A model generated the notes under the pieces. That model had not been told where the DNA came from and did not search any database. It saw only the letters and a program-made list of their open reading frames with translations. A stretch of 64,000 nucleotides of DNA from Candidatus Limivivens intestinipullorum (GTDB taxonomy: Bacteria > Bacillota > Clostridia > Lachnospirales > Lachnospiraceae): the NCBI GenBank assembly GCA_018711185.1, contig DVIQ01000027.1, forward strand, positions 26,165-90,164. Direction: 5' to 3'. The translations under genes were made by a program, and so were the position numbers. Positions 8,837 through 16,716 of the stretch are shown piece after piece; position 1 is the first letter of the stretch; each line of letters starts with the position of its first letter.

Positions 8837-10042
8837 ATGCTGAAGGGAAAAACGGTAATCCTTGGAGTGACCGGCAGCATTGCCGCGTATAAGGCGGCGA
8901 ATCTTGCGAGCATGATGAAAAAGCTTGGCTGCAATGTCCATGTGATTATGACAAAAAACGCGACGAATTTTATACATCCGATTACCTTTGAGACATTGAC
9001 CCAGAACAAATGTCTGATTGATACCTTTGACCGGAACTTCGAGTTCAGCGTGGAGCATGTTTCTTTAGCGAAACAGGCGGATTTGGTTATTATTGCGCCG
9101 GCTACGGCAAATGTCATCGGAAAGATCGCCGGCGGAATCGCCGATGACATGCTGACCACTACGGTTATGGCCTGTACCTGCCCGAAACTTATCGCGCCGG
9201 CTATGAATACCAGGATGTTCCGAAACCCGATTGTTCAGGAAAATATCGCGAAGCTTGGGAAACACGGTTATGTGGTAATTCAGCCGGAGGTAGGGATGCT
9301 GGCCTGCCGGGATGTGGGAGAGGGGAAGCTTCCCTCAGAGGATCTGCTGCTGGACTATATACTCCGGGAGATTGCCCGCGAAAAGGATATGAAGGGGATG
9401 AAGGTTCTTGTGACGGCGGGACCCACTGTGGAGGCGGTGGACCCGGTGCGGTATATCACGAATCACTCTACTGGGAAAATGGGCTATGCCCTGGCCAGAG
9501 CCTGCATGCTCCGGGGCGCTCAGGTAACTCTGATTACAGGTCCCACCGCTATACCAAAGCCCCGGTTTGTGGAGACGGTACCAATTACCAGCGCCAAAGA
9601 AATGTTTGACGCGGTTGTGGAAAGATTTAAAGAGCAGGATCTTATCATAAAAGCCGCTGCCGTGGCGGATTACCGTCCAAAGCAGACAGCGCAGGACAAG
9701 ATCAAGAAACAGGGAGAGCATATGGCGCTGGAACTGGAGCGCACGGACGATATCCTGCAGTATCTGGGCGATCACAAAAAAGCAGGCCAGTTTCTCTGCG
9801 GTTTTTCCATGGAGACAAAGGATATGCTGGAGAACTCCCGGAAGAAACTGAAAAAAAAGAATCTGGACATGATCGTCGCAAACAATCTGAAGGTAAGGGG
9901 CGCGGGCTTTGGAACGGATACGAATGTGATTACGATGCTGACAGAACGGGAGGAGGTTTCTCTGCCTCTGCTGACAAAAGAGGAGGCGGCGAACCGTATT
10001 TTGGATCAGATTCTGTCTATGAAGGAGTCGAGAAAGGAATGA
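8837..10042 (+). CDS. coaBC: Bifunctional phosphopantothenoylcysteine synthetase/decarboxylase
   Basis: Catalyses cysteine ligation to 4'-phosphopantothenate (CoaB, CTP-dependent) and its decarboxylation (CoaC, FMN). 401 aa. The flavoprotein domain (1-180) shows GSIAAYK, the catalytic His in VEHV (H74), APATANVIGKIAGGIADDM, the PAMNT loop (N124) and the substrate-clamp Cys in GMLACRDVGEG (C157). The CoaB domain from about 187 shows VTAGPTVEAVDPVRYITNHS, with Asn209, and KAAAVADYRP. These positions match E. coli Dfp almost exactly. It is divergent from panT-coaX, completing a local CoA gene group. The following small gene overlaps its stop (ATGA). Confidence 0.95.
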   Translation: MLKGKTVILGVTGSIAAYKAANLASMMKKLGCNVHVIMTKNATNFIHPITFETLTQNKCLIDTFDRNFEFSVEHVSLAKQADLVIIAPATANVIGKIAGGIADDMLTTTVMACTCPKLIAPAMNTRMFRNPIVQENIAKLGKHGYVVIQPEVGMLACRDVGEGKLPSEDLLLDYILREIAREKDMKGMKVLVTAGPTVEAVDPVRYITNHSTGKMGYALARACMLRGAQVTLITGPTAIPKPRFVETVPITSAKEMFDAVVERFKEQDLIIKAAAVADYRPKQTAQDKIKKQGEHMALELERTDDILQYLGDHKKAGQFLCGFSMETKDMLENSRKKLKKKNLDMIVANNLKVRGAGFGTDTNVITMLTEREEVSLPLLTKEEAANRILDQILSMKESRKE

Positions 10043-10266
10043 AAGAATACGAAGCGGTATGGGAGATTTTTAATCAATGCCCGAATAATCAGATGAGGGA
10101 TGTATTCTTTGAGGAACTGTCCCTGGATGATCCGGAGGAATATCTGAGACAGAAATTCAAGGGTAAGGAGGTATCCTGGGAAAAAACAGTCCTGGAGGAC
10201 GGAACCCTGGTTTTTGACATTCAGGCATCCGGAATCCGCCAGAGATATACATTTACCGAGATCTGA
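10039..10266 (+). CDS. Small conserved-looking cytoplasmic protein of unknown function
   Basis: 75 aa, acidic, no membrane segment, starting MKEYEAVWEIFNQCPNNQMR. It overlaps the coaBC stop by four bases and is followed 22 bases later by the hydrolase gene, so it is part of the coaBC transcript. No motif allows a functional call; the acidic, mixed helix/strand sequence suggests a small folded domain. Confidence 0.7.
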   Translation: MKEYEAVWEIFNQCPNNQMRDVFFEELSLDDPEEYLRQKFKGKEVSWEKTVLEDGTLVFDIQASGIRQRYTFTEI

Positions 10267-10288
10267 AGAGGGCAGGAAAGGAGACGTC

Positions 10289-11305
10289 ATGAAAGCATCG
10301 AAAATTATTGAGGGCGCCATGCTGGCGGCTGCGGCAGGCACCGCGGCGGCTACGGGAAAGTTTTTCAACGATGTAGTCTGCAGAGAAAAATGCATGCCGC
10401 CTATTTGGCGGCGGACTTTCAGAGTAAGGAAAGACAGAAAAGAACACGTTTCCCCGTATCAGGATGTTTTGGAGGAGGGGAAAAAATGGCTGAAAAAGAT
10501 GGAACCGCAAAGCGAGTATTTTATGCTTCAATCCTTTGACGGACTTACTTTGACAGCGAGAATGATTCCCGCGGACAAAGATTGCGGCAGGGTGGTTCTG
10601 GCTGTACACGGATACAAAGGAAGCGGGGAGAAGGACTATGCGGTGATGGCACGTATGTTCCATGAGGCGGGGTACCATGTTCTACTGGTGGATAACCGGG
10701 CTCACGGCGCCAGCGAAGGAAAGTACGTGGGTTTCGGATGCCTGGACAAGGAGGACTGCTACCGGTGGATTCAGCATCTGAACCGCCGCTTTAAAGGAAA
10801 ATGCGATATCTTTCTTCACGGCGTATCCATGGGCGCGGCCACGGTGCTGATGACCTCGGAGCTGAATCTGCCGCCGGCGGTAAAGGGAATTGTGGCTGAC
10901 AGTCCCTATACTTCCCCGATGGAAGTCTTTGAGGCGGTTGCATCCGGAAGAAAAGGCGGAAAGCTGGCGGCAAAGGCGGTTCTTACGTGCGGAGACATTC
11001 TCTGCCGGATAAAGGCCGGCTATGGATTTCTGGACTGCTCCGCTGAGGAGGCGGTGACGAAAACCAGAATCCCGATTTTTCTGATTCACGGAGAACGGGA
11101 TCGGATGGTGCCGCCGGAGATGTCCGAAAGGATATACCATGCCTGCGTTTCCCCTAAAAAATTGTGGATCGCGAAAAAGGCCGGCCACCTGGAGGTGTTT
11201 TACAAATATCCGCGGGAGTACCGGAGGCGGGTGCTTGAATTTTATGAAGCGTGTGAAAACGGAAGTTTGGTGAAAACAGAAAAGGAGAGTCGCGTTGGAG
11301 TTTAA
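10289..11305 (+). CDS. Alpha/beta hydrolase, membrane-anchored
   Basis: Serine hydrolase of the alpha/beta fold, 338 aa. The catalytic triad is readable: nucleophile Ser180 in HGVSMGA, Asp271 in HGERDRM and His300 in AGHLEVF. The oxyanion region is VHGYKGSGEKD. The N terminus (residues 6-25, rich in Ala/Gly) may be a membrane anchor. The start at 10289 was chosen for its AGGAAAGGAGA RBS rather than the longer frame from 10214. The family resembles Bacillus YqkD-like esterases; the substrate is unknown. It follows the 75-aa gene and overlaps the transporter gene, forming one operon from coaBC. Confidence 0.85.
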   Translation: MKASKIIEGAMLAAAAGTAAATGKFFNDVVCREKCMPPIWRRTFRVRKDRKEHVSPYQDVLEEGKKWLKKMEPQSEYFMLQSFDGLTLTARMIPADKDCGRVVLAVHGYKGSGEKDYAVMARMFHEAGYHVLLVDNRAHGASEGKYVGFGCLDKEDCYRWIQHLNRRFKGKCDIFLHGVSMGAATVLMTSELNLPPAVKGIVADSPYTSPMEVFEAVASGRKGGKLAAKAVLTCGDILCRIKAGYGFLDCSAEEAVTKTRIPIFLIHGERDRMVPPEMSERIYHACVSPKKLWIAKKAGHLEVFYKYPREYRRRVLEFYEACENGSLVKTEKESRVGV

Positions 11306-12440
11306 GATGAAAAACCTGAAGCCGCTTTTCCTTGGCGGTGCCATTCTGATTTTTTTCGCGTGGGCGCTGAATAATCTCGGACTGCTGAAGAGCGGTTTAT
11401 TTAGCCTGATGGAAATGCTGGGGCCTTTTCTGATCGGAGCGGCTTTCGCGTTTATCCTGAATGTGCCTATGCGGGCAATGGAGCGTCTGCTCCTGAAGAG
11501 AGTAAAACGGAAAAAATTTGCCAGGGCACTGAGTATGGTGCTGTCTCTGGTCATTGTAGCGCTGATTCTTGCCTTTGTCTTTATGATGGTAATTCCGGAG
11601 ATTATAGAGACGATCGCGCAGATTAACCGGGGAATCCCTGGATTTATCAGAGAAGTGGGACAGTGGATTGAGGGATTGACCGACAATGTGCCGGAACTGG
11701 GGGATTATCTTACATCGCTGCAGAATGATTGGTCCAATTTGAACAAAAATCTTCTGGATGTTCTGCAGAATACCGTTACGAATGTGCTGGTGTCCACGGT
11801 AGGAGTCGCTACTTCCATGATCGATGCCATTGTGACCCTTGTCATCGCGGTTATATTTGCGATGTATATTCTCGCGCAGAAGGAAAAGCTGGCCAGCCAG
11901 GGAAAGCGGGTGATGTACGCTTATCTGCCGCAAAAGAGGGTGGACCGGATATTGGAGATCCTGCGGCTTTCCAGCCGGATTTTCTCCGGATTTATTGCCG
12001 GGCAGTGTACGGAAGCGGTGGTTTTCGGATGCTTCTGTTTCCTTGGAATGACAATTTTCCGCCTCCCATATGCCCTGACGATTTCCGTACTGATCGGCTT
12101 TACGACGCTGATCCCGATTTTCGGAGCGATTATCGGAACGGTGGTCGGGGCGCTGCTGATTATGGTTGCATCGCCGATCAAAGCGGTTATCTTTGTCATT
12201 ATGATTCTGGTGTTCCAGCAGATTGACGGAAATCTGATTTATCCCAGGATTGTGGGAAACAGTGTGGGGCTTCCGGGAATCTGGGTAATGATGGCCGTCA
12301 CGGTAGGTGGAAGTCTTCTGGGCGTGTTCGGGATGCTTGTCTTTGTTCCCCTGGCGTCCGTGGCCTACTGCCTGATTCGTGAAAATGTGGGAAAACGGCT
12401 GAAGCTTAGGAATATGGACGGAAGGGCTGCAGGCTTGTAA
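11295..12440 (+). CDS. AI-2E family transporter (PerM/TqsA-type membrane protein)
   Basis: Polytopic inner-membrane protein of about 380 aa with the family layout: two N-terminal helices, a soluble segment (about 100-165, TIAQINRGIPGFIREVGQWI onward) and five to six C-terminal helices with LIGFTTLIPIFGAIIGTVVG and NLIYPRIVGNSVGLPGIWVM. Family members export small molecules or act as ion antiporters; the substrate here is unknown. Translation may start at the TTG at 11295, eight bases after AAAGGAG, overlapping the hydrolase stop, or at the ATG at 11307. Confidence 0.88.
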   Translation: MEFKMKNLKPLFLGGAILIFFAWALNNLGLLKSGLFSLMEMLGPFLIGAAFAFILNVPMRAMERLLLKRVKRKKFARALSMVLSLVIVALILAFVFMMVIPEIIETIAQINRGIPGFIREVGQWIEGLTDNVPELGDYLTSLQNDWSNLNKNLLDVLQNTVTNVLVSTVGVATSMIDAIVTLVIAVIFAMYILAQKEKLASQGKRVMYAYLPQKRVDRILEILRLSSRIFSGFIAGQCTEAVVFGCFCFLGMTIFRLPYALTISVLIGFTTLIPIFGAIIGTVVGALLIMVASPIKAVIFVIMILVFQQIDGNLIYPRIVGNSVGLPGIWVMMAVTVGGSLLGVFGMLVFVPLASVAYCLIRENVGKRLKLRNMDGRAAGL

Positions 12441-12463
12441 ACCCGGCCCAAATGGTGTATAGT
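12435..12463 (+). promoter_or_regulatory. Sigma-A promoter for mrp
   Basis: TTGTAA, 17 bases, TATAGT, starting at the stop codon of the transporter gene. The leader that follows contains a GC-rich hairpin and a copy of the dispersed palindrome. Confidence 0.5.
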
Positions 12464-12533
12464 GAGGAAGGCGGTGGTCTGCGCGGCCTTGCGTGGCCGC
12501 CGCGCTGATGAAACAAAGAAAGGAACAGCCAGC

Positions 12534-12561
12534 GTAACAGTTCAGCCAGTTGAATTGTTAC
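12534..12561. repeat. Solo palindrome of the dispersed element in the mrp leader
   Basis: GTAACAGTTCAGCCAGTTGAATTGTTAC, ten bases upstream of the mrp RBS region. Its hairpin could affect translation of mrp. Confidence 0.7.
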
Positions 12562-12580
12562 CAGACAACAGGTGCAGAAT

Positions 12581-13459
12581 ATGGCAGAAAAAGGATGCAG
12601 CAGCAGCAGCTGCACAAAAGAAAGCTGCGAGGGATGTCCGTCCAAAAAGCCGGCGAGCTTTCAGGTAGAGCCAAACGCGTTTACGGAAGTAAAACACGTG
12701 ATCGGTGTGGTGAGCGGCAAAGGAGGAGTGGGGAAATCCATGGTCACCGCCGCCATGGCCAACCGGATGGCGGAGAAAGGCTTCCGGGTGGGCATTCTGG
12801 ACGCGGATATCACGGGTCCGTCCATTCCTAAGATGTATGGAATTCATGGACCGGCCCAGGCGGACGACCAGGGAATCTATCCGGTCCTGACAAAGAATGA
12901 CATCAAGGTGATTTCCATTAACCTTCTGATGCCGGATGAGGAAGCGCCGGTAATCTGGCGTGGACCGGTGATTGCGAATATGGTGAAGCAGTTTTGGAGC
13001 GAGGTAATCTGGGGGGAGCTGGATTATCTGTTTGTGGATATGCCGCCGGGAACCGGCGACGTGCCGCTGACCGTGTTCCAGTCTTTGCCAGTGGAAGGGA
13101 TCATCGTGGTGACCTCTCCTCAGGAACTTGTAAAAATGATTGTAAAGAAAGCCTGGAATATGGCGAAAACCATGAATATCCCGGTTCTTGGCATTGTGGA
13201 GAACTACAGCTATCTGAAATGCCCGGACTGCGGAAAAGAGATTTCTGTATTCGGGGAGAGCCATATCGATCAGGTGGCGGAGGAAATGGAGCTGAAGCTG
13301 CTGGGCAAGGTACCTATCGAGCCCGCTTACGCGGAGTTTGCGGATCAGGGCGAGTTTGACAAGGTGTCCAACCCCTATCTGGACGGAGCCTGGGAAGCTC
13401 TTTATGAGCTGGAAAGAGAACGGCAGAAAAAAGAGTCAGGAGAGACGGCAGAGGCGTAA
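12581..13459 (+). CDS. Mrp/NBP35-family ATP-binding Fe-S cluster carrier
   Basis: P-loop ATPase that holds and transfers iron-sulfur clusters to apo-proteins in the cytosol. 292 aa. A Cys-rich N terminus (CSSSSCTKESCEGC) precedes a deviant Walker A VVSGKGGVGKS, the switch motif DADITGPS, and the family signature DMPPGTGDVPLT. The C-terminal CPDCGKE CxxC pair is the cluster-bridging site of the family. The start is taken at the ATG at 12581, with AGGTG six bases upstream; a GTG at 12572 is an alternative. It is followed by a strong terminator. Confidence 0.9.
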   Translation: MAEKGCSSSSCTKESCEGCPSKKPASFQVEPNAFTEVKHVIGVVSGKGGVGKSMVTAAMANRMAEKGFRVGILDADITGPSIPKMYGIHGPAQADDQGIYPVLTKNDIKVISINLLMPDEEAPVIWRGPVIANMVKQFWSEVIWGELDYLFVDMPPGTGDVPLTVFQSLPVEGIIVVTSPQELVKMIVKKAWNMAKTMNIPVLGIVENYSYLKCPDCGKEISVFGESHIDQVAEEMELKLLGKVPIEPAYAEFADQGEFDKVSNPYLDGAWEALYELERERQKKESGETAEA

Positions 13460-13528
13460 CATGGAAGCACAGCGGCAGAGGATCGCGTTATAACACGGAG
13501 AAGAACTGGCGGGCGGCGCTCGCCGGAG

Positions 13529-13576
13529 CGGGGCAGAAAACGGAGCAATTGACGTTTTCTGCCCCGTTTGTGTTTT
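13529..13576 (+). terminator. Terminator after mrp
   Basis: Perfect 14-bp stem CGGGGCAGAAAACG / CGTTTTCTGCCCCG with a 10-base loop, followed by TTTGTGTTTT. Confidence 0.85.
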
Positions 13577-13601
13577 CAGTAACTTCAGCTATAAAATTTC
13601 C

Positions 13602-13630
13602 TTTACAAAATCGAACATATGTACTATAAT
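13602..13630 (+). promoter_or_regulatory. Sigma-A promoter for the radical-SAM DNA-repair pair
   Basis: TTTACA, 17 bases, TATAAT. The spacer and the first transcribed bases each hold a LexA-like box, so the promoter should be repressed until DNA damage. Confidence 0.8.
13612..13625 (+). promoter_or_regulatory. LexA-like operator 1
   Basis: CGAACATATGTACT, 12 of 14 positions to the Firmicutes LexA (DinR) consensus CGAACRNRYGTTYC. It occupies the spacer between -35 and -10. Confidence 0.65.
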
Positions 13631-13638
13631 AACGGAAA

Positions 13639-13652
13639 AGAACAGATGTTCG
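13639..13652 (+). promoter_or_regulatory. LexA-like operator 2
   Basis: AGAACAGATGTTCG, again 12 of 14 to the LexA consensus, just downstream of the predicted start of transcription. The two boxes also form an inverted repeat with each other. Confidence 0.65.
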
Positions 13653-13712
13653 ATTTAGCAATACTGTTACGATCGACGCCGTTAACCGAAAAGCGGCGGA
13701 ATGGAGATTGTT

Positions 13713-15032
13713 ATGAGGATTGAAAAGGAAATGACTCTTATGGAAAAGCTTACGATCCTGACGGATGCGGCAAAGTACGATGTGGCATGTACATCCAGCG
13801 GCACGCAGAGGGGGAATGACGGTGCCGGTATCGGGAACTGTATATCTGCCGGGATCTGTCACAGCTTTTCCGCAGACGGCAGATGTATCTCACTTCTGAA
13901 AATACTCTTTACAAATGAATGCGTGTTTGATTGCCGCTACTGTATTAACCGCTGTTCCAATGACGTACCGCGGGCCTCTTTTACGCCGGAGGAGGTCTGC
14001 CGTCTGACCATAGAATTTTACCGGAGAAATTATATTGAGGGCCTCTTTCTGAGCTCCGGAGTCCTTCACTCCCCTTCCTATACCATGGAACTTCTTTACC
14101 AGACCTTATATTTGCTGAGGACAAAGTACCATTTTCAGGGATATATCCATGTTAAAGCTATTCCGGGCGCTTCGGGAGAGCTCATCGAAAAGACCGGTTT
14201 CCTGGCGGACCGCATGAGCGTGAATCTTGAACTGCCCACAGCCGCGGGGCTGAAGCTTTTAGCGCCCCACAAAAGCAGAAAGACCATACTCGGGCCCATG
14301 CGTCTGATCCAAAGCCGCCGCGAGGAAAACTGCCGCGAGCTTACGGTGTATAAAAAGGCACCGGCTTTTGTGCCCGCGGGACAGAGTACCCAGATGATTA
14401 TCGGAGCCACGCCGGAGAGCGATTACCAGATTGTAAAGACCGCGGAGGCCCTTTACCGGAACTTTGCTCTGAAGCGAGTATTTTACTCGGCCTTTGTACG
14501 GGTAAATGACGACAGCAGCCTGCCGGTTCTGCCCGGTGGCCCGCCGTTGCTCCGGGAGCACCGTCTGTATCAGGCGGACTGGCTTCTGCGGTATTATGAA
14601 TTTCAGGCGGATGAGATCCTCTCAGAAAAGAGACCGTTTTTTAACGCGTTTCTTGATCCCAAGTGTAATTGGGCCGTGCAGAACCTGGATTGTTTCCCTG
14701 TGGAGATTAACCGCAGCGATTATCACACGCTTCTGCGGGTACCAGGTATCGGTGTACGGTCGGCCAGGCGGATTATCCGGGCCAGACGCTACGGGGAGCT
14801 GCGCTTTGAGGATTTGAAAAAGATGGGAGTTGTATTGAAGCGTGCCCAGTATTTTATTACCTGCAAAGGCAGGATGCTGTATCCGGTGAAGCTTGAGGAG
14901 GAGGAGGTCACCAGAAACCTTTTAAATGTCCGGGAAAAACTTCCCTTTGAGGCTCAGACATGCCGCCAGATGAACCTGTTTACGGATTTTGGATTAAAGA
15001 GGGAGGAGCTGTATGCGGATTTTTCTCTGTGA
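13713..15032 (+). CDS. Putative DNA modification/repair radical SAM protein (TIGR03916-like)
   Basis: Radical SAM enzyme, 439 aa. The cluster motif CVFDCRYC (C70, C74, C77; CX3CX2C) follows an N-terminal Cys-containing segment (TSSGTQRGNDGAGIGNC). A helix-hairpin-helix DNA-binding motif, LLRVPGIGVRSARRII, sits in the C-terminal third. This architecture and the overlapping partner gene match the family described as putative DNA modification/repair radical SAM proteins linked to uracil-DNA-glycosylase-like partners. The ATG at 13713 is preferred (GGAG six bases upstream) over the ATG at 13701. It overlaps the next gene by 20 bases. Damage induction is inferred from the LexA-like boxes; the chemistry is unknown. 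Confidence 0.85.
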   Translation: MRIEKEMTLMEKLTILTDAAKYDVACTSSGTQRGNDGAGIGNCISAGICHSFSADGRCISLLKILFTNECVFDCRYCINRCSNDVPRASFTPEEVCRLTIEFYRRNYIEGLFLSSGVLHSPSYTMELLYQTLYLLRTKYHFQGYIHVKAIPGASGELIEKTGFLADRMSVNLELPTAAGLKLLAPHKSRKTILGPMRLIQSRREENCRELTVYKKAPAFVPAGQSTQMIIGATPESDYQIVKTAEALYRNFALKRVFYSAFVRVNDDSSLPVLPGGPPLLREHRLYQADWLLRYYEFQADEILSEKRPFFNAFLDPKCNWAVQNLDCFPVEINRSDYHTLLRVPGIGVRSARRIIRARRYGELRFEDLKKMGVVLKRAQYFITCKGRMLYPVKLEEEEVTRNLLNVREKLPFEAQTCRQMNLFTDFGLKREELYADFSL

Positions 15033-15777
15033 CGGGATACCGGAAGGAATCCTGACCGGCGTCTATGACGCCTGGGCCAGCCGCCTGGGGCACAGCCAGG
15101 TCAGGCTGCAGTCCGGGGAGCCAGGAGATATGGAGCTTTTCGCGGAGTATACCAGGACGCGTCCGGATCGGGAAAAGGCGGAAAAGGTGGCCCGCACTAT
15201 AAAAAGGGAGCTTGGGGCGTACGCCTGGCAGTGTATTTTCCAGGCGGCCCTCTCAGAAGCCCCGGAACGGGCCGATAGTATCTATCGAACGGTGGTGGAA
15301 GGACTTTTGGCTTCAAACAAAAGAGAACAGATCATGGACCGGCTTCAGAACAAGGATATTCGCCGAGTTTTTGAGCTTTCCAGAAGAGTGGGAAATGAAG
15401 CACATCATTACCTGGGATTTCTGCGCTTTTCCGAGCTGGGGGGAGGGATTCTTTTTTCGAAAATCCATCCAAAGGCAAGGATTTTGTCCCTGATCGGCGA
15501 TCACTTTTCCCAGCGTTTTCCGATGGAGCATTTCCTTATTTGCGATGCGGCGCATGAGGAGACCCTTCTTCACAGGGCCGGGCATCCCTGGATTCTTACT
15601 CAGGGACAGGCTTTGAATCCGGAGCGGACGGCACAGTTTTCAGAGACAGAGCAGGAGTTTCGCTGTCTGTGGCAGGGCTTCGTGGACACCATTGGCATAG
15701 AAGAACGAGCCAATTCCGGCCTTCAGCGTCAGCTTCTTCCCCTTCGCTATCGCCCGGATCTGGTGGAGAAACTGTAA
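15013..15777 (+). CDS. TIGR03915-like putative DNA metabolism protein
   Basis: 254 aa partner of the radical SAM protein. Members of this family (DUF4130-type) are encoded next to the radical SAM gene and are related to or fused with uracil-DNA-glycosylase-like proteins. Visible features are AYAWQCIFQAALSE and the segment RRVGNEAHHYLGFLRFSEL at about 120-140, then a conserved ending NSGLQRQLLPLRYRPDLVEKL. The RBS is GGGAGGAG, six bases before the ATG, and the gene overlaps the previous one. It is thought to act on damaged or modified DNA in the cytoplasm. A full-length dispersed repeat begins five bases after its stop. Confidence 0.8.
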   Translation: MRIFLCDGIPEGILTGVYDAWASRLGHSQVRLQSGEPGDMELFAEYTRTRPDREKAEKVARTIKRELGAYAWQCIFQAALSEAPERADSIYRTVVEGLLASNKREQIMDRLQNKDIRRVFELSRRVGNEAHHYLGFLRFSELGGGILFSKIHPKARILSLIGDHFSQRFPMEHFLICDAAHEETLLHRAGHPWILTQGQALNPERTAQFSETEQEFRCLWQGFVDTIGIEERANSGLQRQLLPLRYRPDLVEKL

Positions 15778-15782
15778 ATTTT

Positions 15783-15916
15783 GTAACAGTTCAGCCCAGG
15801 TCTGCGCACAAGCTGCGCGGACCGTAAGAACGTGATTCAGGAGTACAAAATCCCATCGCCGCAGGCGATTTTAAATGGATTTTGCATGTAACGGTTCAGC
15901 AGGGCTGAACCGTTAC
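15783..15916 (+). repeat. Full-length dispersed multi-hairpin element, copy 1
   Basis: 134 bp bounded by GTAACAGTTCAGCCC and GGGCTGAACCGTTAC (inverted repeats). Inside are a GGTCTGCGCA / TGCGCGGACC hairpin, a spacer with GAACGTGATTCAGGAG, and an ATCGCC-GCA-GGCGAT hairpin within AAAATCC / GGATTTT. There is no coding potential. It lies directly after the DNA-repair pair. Confidence 0.9.
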
Positions 15917-16107
15917 TAAATTTTCGTTGATTCATGCCATAAAAATGCAGCGTTTTGCAGAAGAAACGAAAAAACAAATGCAGTCCGGAAGATTTCCCCA
16001 AAATGGTTGCGGATAAATCGCACAGTTTTCGTGTATAGGGTCTGAAAAAATTGTATATAATTTCTTGAGGCTGCCGCGTCTTTACAGAAGGCTTGGGAAA
16101 AAATTGA
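15917..16107. other. Intergenic stretch without recognised gene
   Basis: AT-rich spacer between the dispersed repeat and the promoter of the HPr-like gene. No ORF with an RBS, tRNA or clear terminator was seen. Confidence 0.5.
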
Positions 16108-16136
16108 TTGACAAAAAAATAACCGGATGGCATAAT
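16108..16136 (+). promoter_or_regulatory. Strong sigma-A promoter for the HPr-like gene
   Basis: TTGACA, 17 bases, CATAAT. About 130 nt of leader follow before the start codon, with a hairpin AAACGGA...TCCGTTT enclosing GCTC/GAGC at 16161-16207. Confidence 0.7.
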
Positions 16137-16274
16137 GCGGGGTAACCAGTAAACGGACACGCCTGAAGCATGAAACAGCTCTCTAAGGGAGCAGTCTCCG
16201 TTTTGTAGACCGCCGCGGTGCCGGAGAGAAGGCGAAAGGCGTACAGCGCATGAATGAAGAAAGGAAGATTGAAG

Positions 16275-16502
16275 ATGTCTGAAAGAAAAATCAAGCTTAC
16301 AGATCTGAAGGATGTGAAAGAGTTTGTCCACGCAGCCGAGCAGTGTGATTTTGATATTGATGTGTTTTACAATCGTATCATCATTGATGCAAAATCCATT
16401 TTGGGTGTTCTCAGTCTGGACTTGAGCCGTGAGCTGACTGTAAAGTATGGTGGACAGAATATGGAGTTTGAGGATATTCTCAGTAAATACGCAACAGCCT
16501 GA
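16275..16502 (+). CDS. HPr-like protein lacking the catalytic histidine
   Basis: 75 aa. The segment from FVHAAEQCDFDIDV to KSILGVLSLDLSRELTVKY follows the HPr fold (compare KSIMGVMSLGV around regulatory Ser46 of HPr), with Ser41 in the Ser46 position. The GIHARPA loop with phosphorylated His15 is absent, replaced by TDLKDVK. The protein therefore cannot relay phosphate in the PTS but could still be a target of HPr kinase, as in Crh, and act as a regulator. The start at 16275 has AAGGAAG upstream; the ATG at 16254 does not. It is a monocistronic unit between its own promoter and terminator. Confidence 0.75.
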   Translation: MSERKIKLTDLKDVKEFVHAAEQCDFDIDVFYNRIIIDAKSILGVLSLDLSRELTVKYGGQNMEFEDILSKYATA

Positions 16503-16580
16503 GAAGCGGGAAACTGCCCCAGCCGAATAGGCTGACCGGCGATCCTGAGATGGTTTTTGCAAACTATAGAGAAAAAAGGG

Positions 16581-16641
16581 AACGCTGCATACCCCTTGTG
16601 AGACAAAACGGTTTCTAGGGGCAGGCCGCGTTTCTTTTTTT
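16581..16641 (+). terminator. Terminator after the HPr-like gene
   Basis: Imperfect 16-bp stem AACGCTGCATACCCCT / AGGGGCAGGCCGCGTT followed by TCTTTTTTT. The T-run overlaps the -35 of the next promoter. Confidence 0.65.
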
Positions 16642-16669
16642 GACTGAATCAGATGTCCGGGTGTATAAT
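16640..16669 (+). promoter_or_regulatory. Sigma-A promoter for the DinG-type helicase
   Basis: TTGACT, 18 bases, TATAAT. Confidence 0.6.
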
Positions 16670-16716
16670 GGGGAAAGCAAAATGAAGTCTGGATCCGCAA
16701 AGGGGTAAGAAAACAG

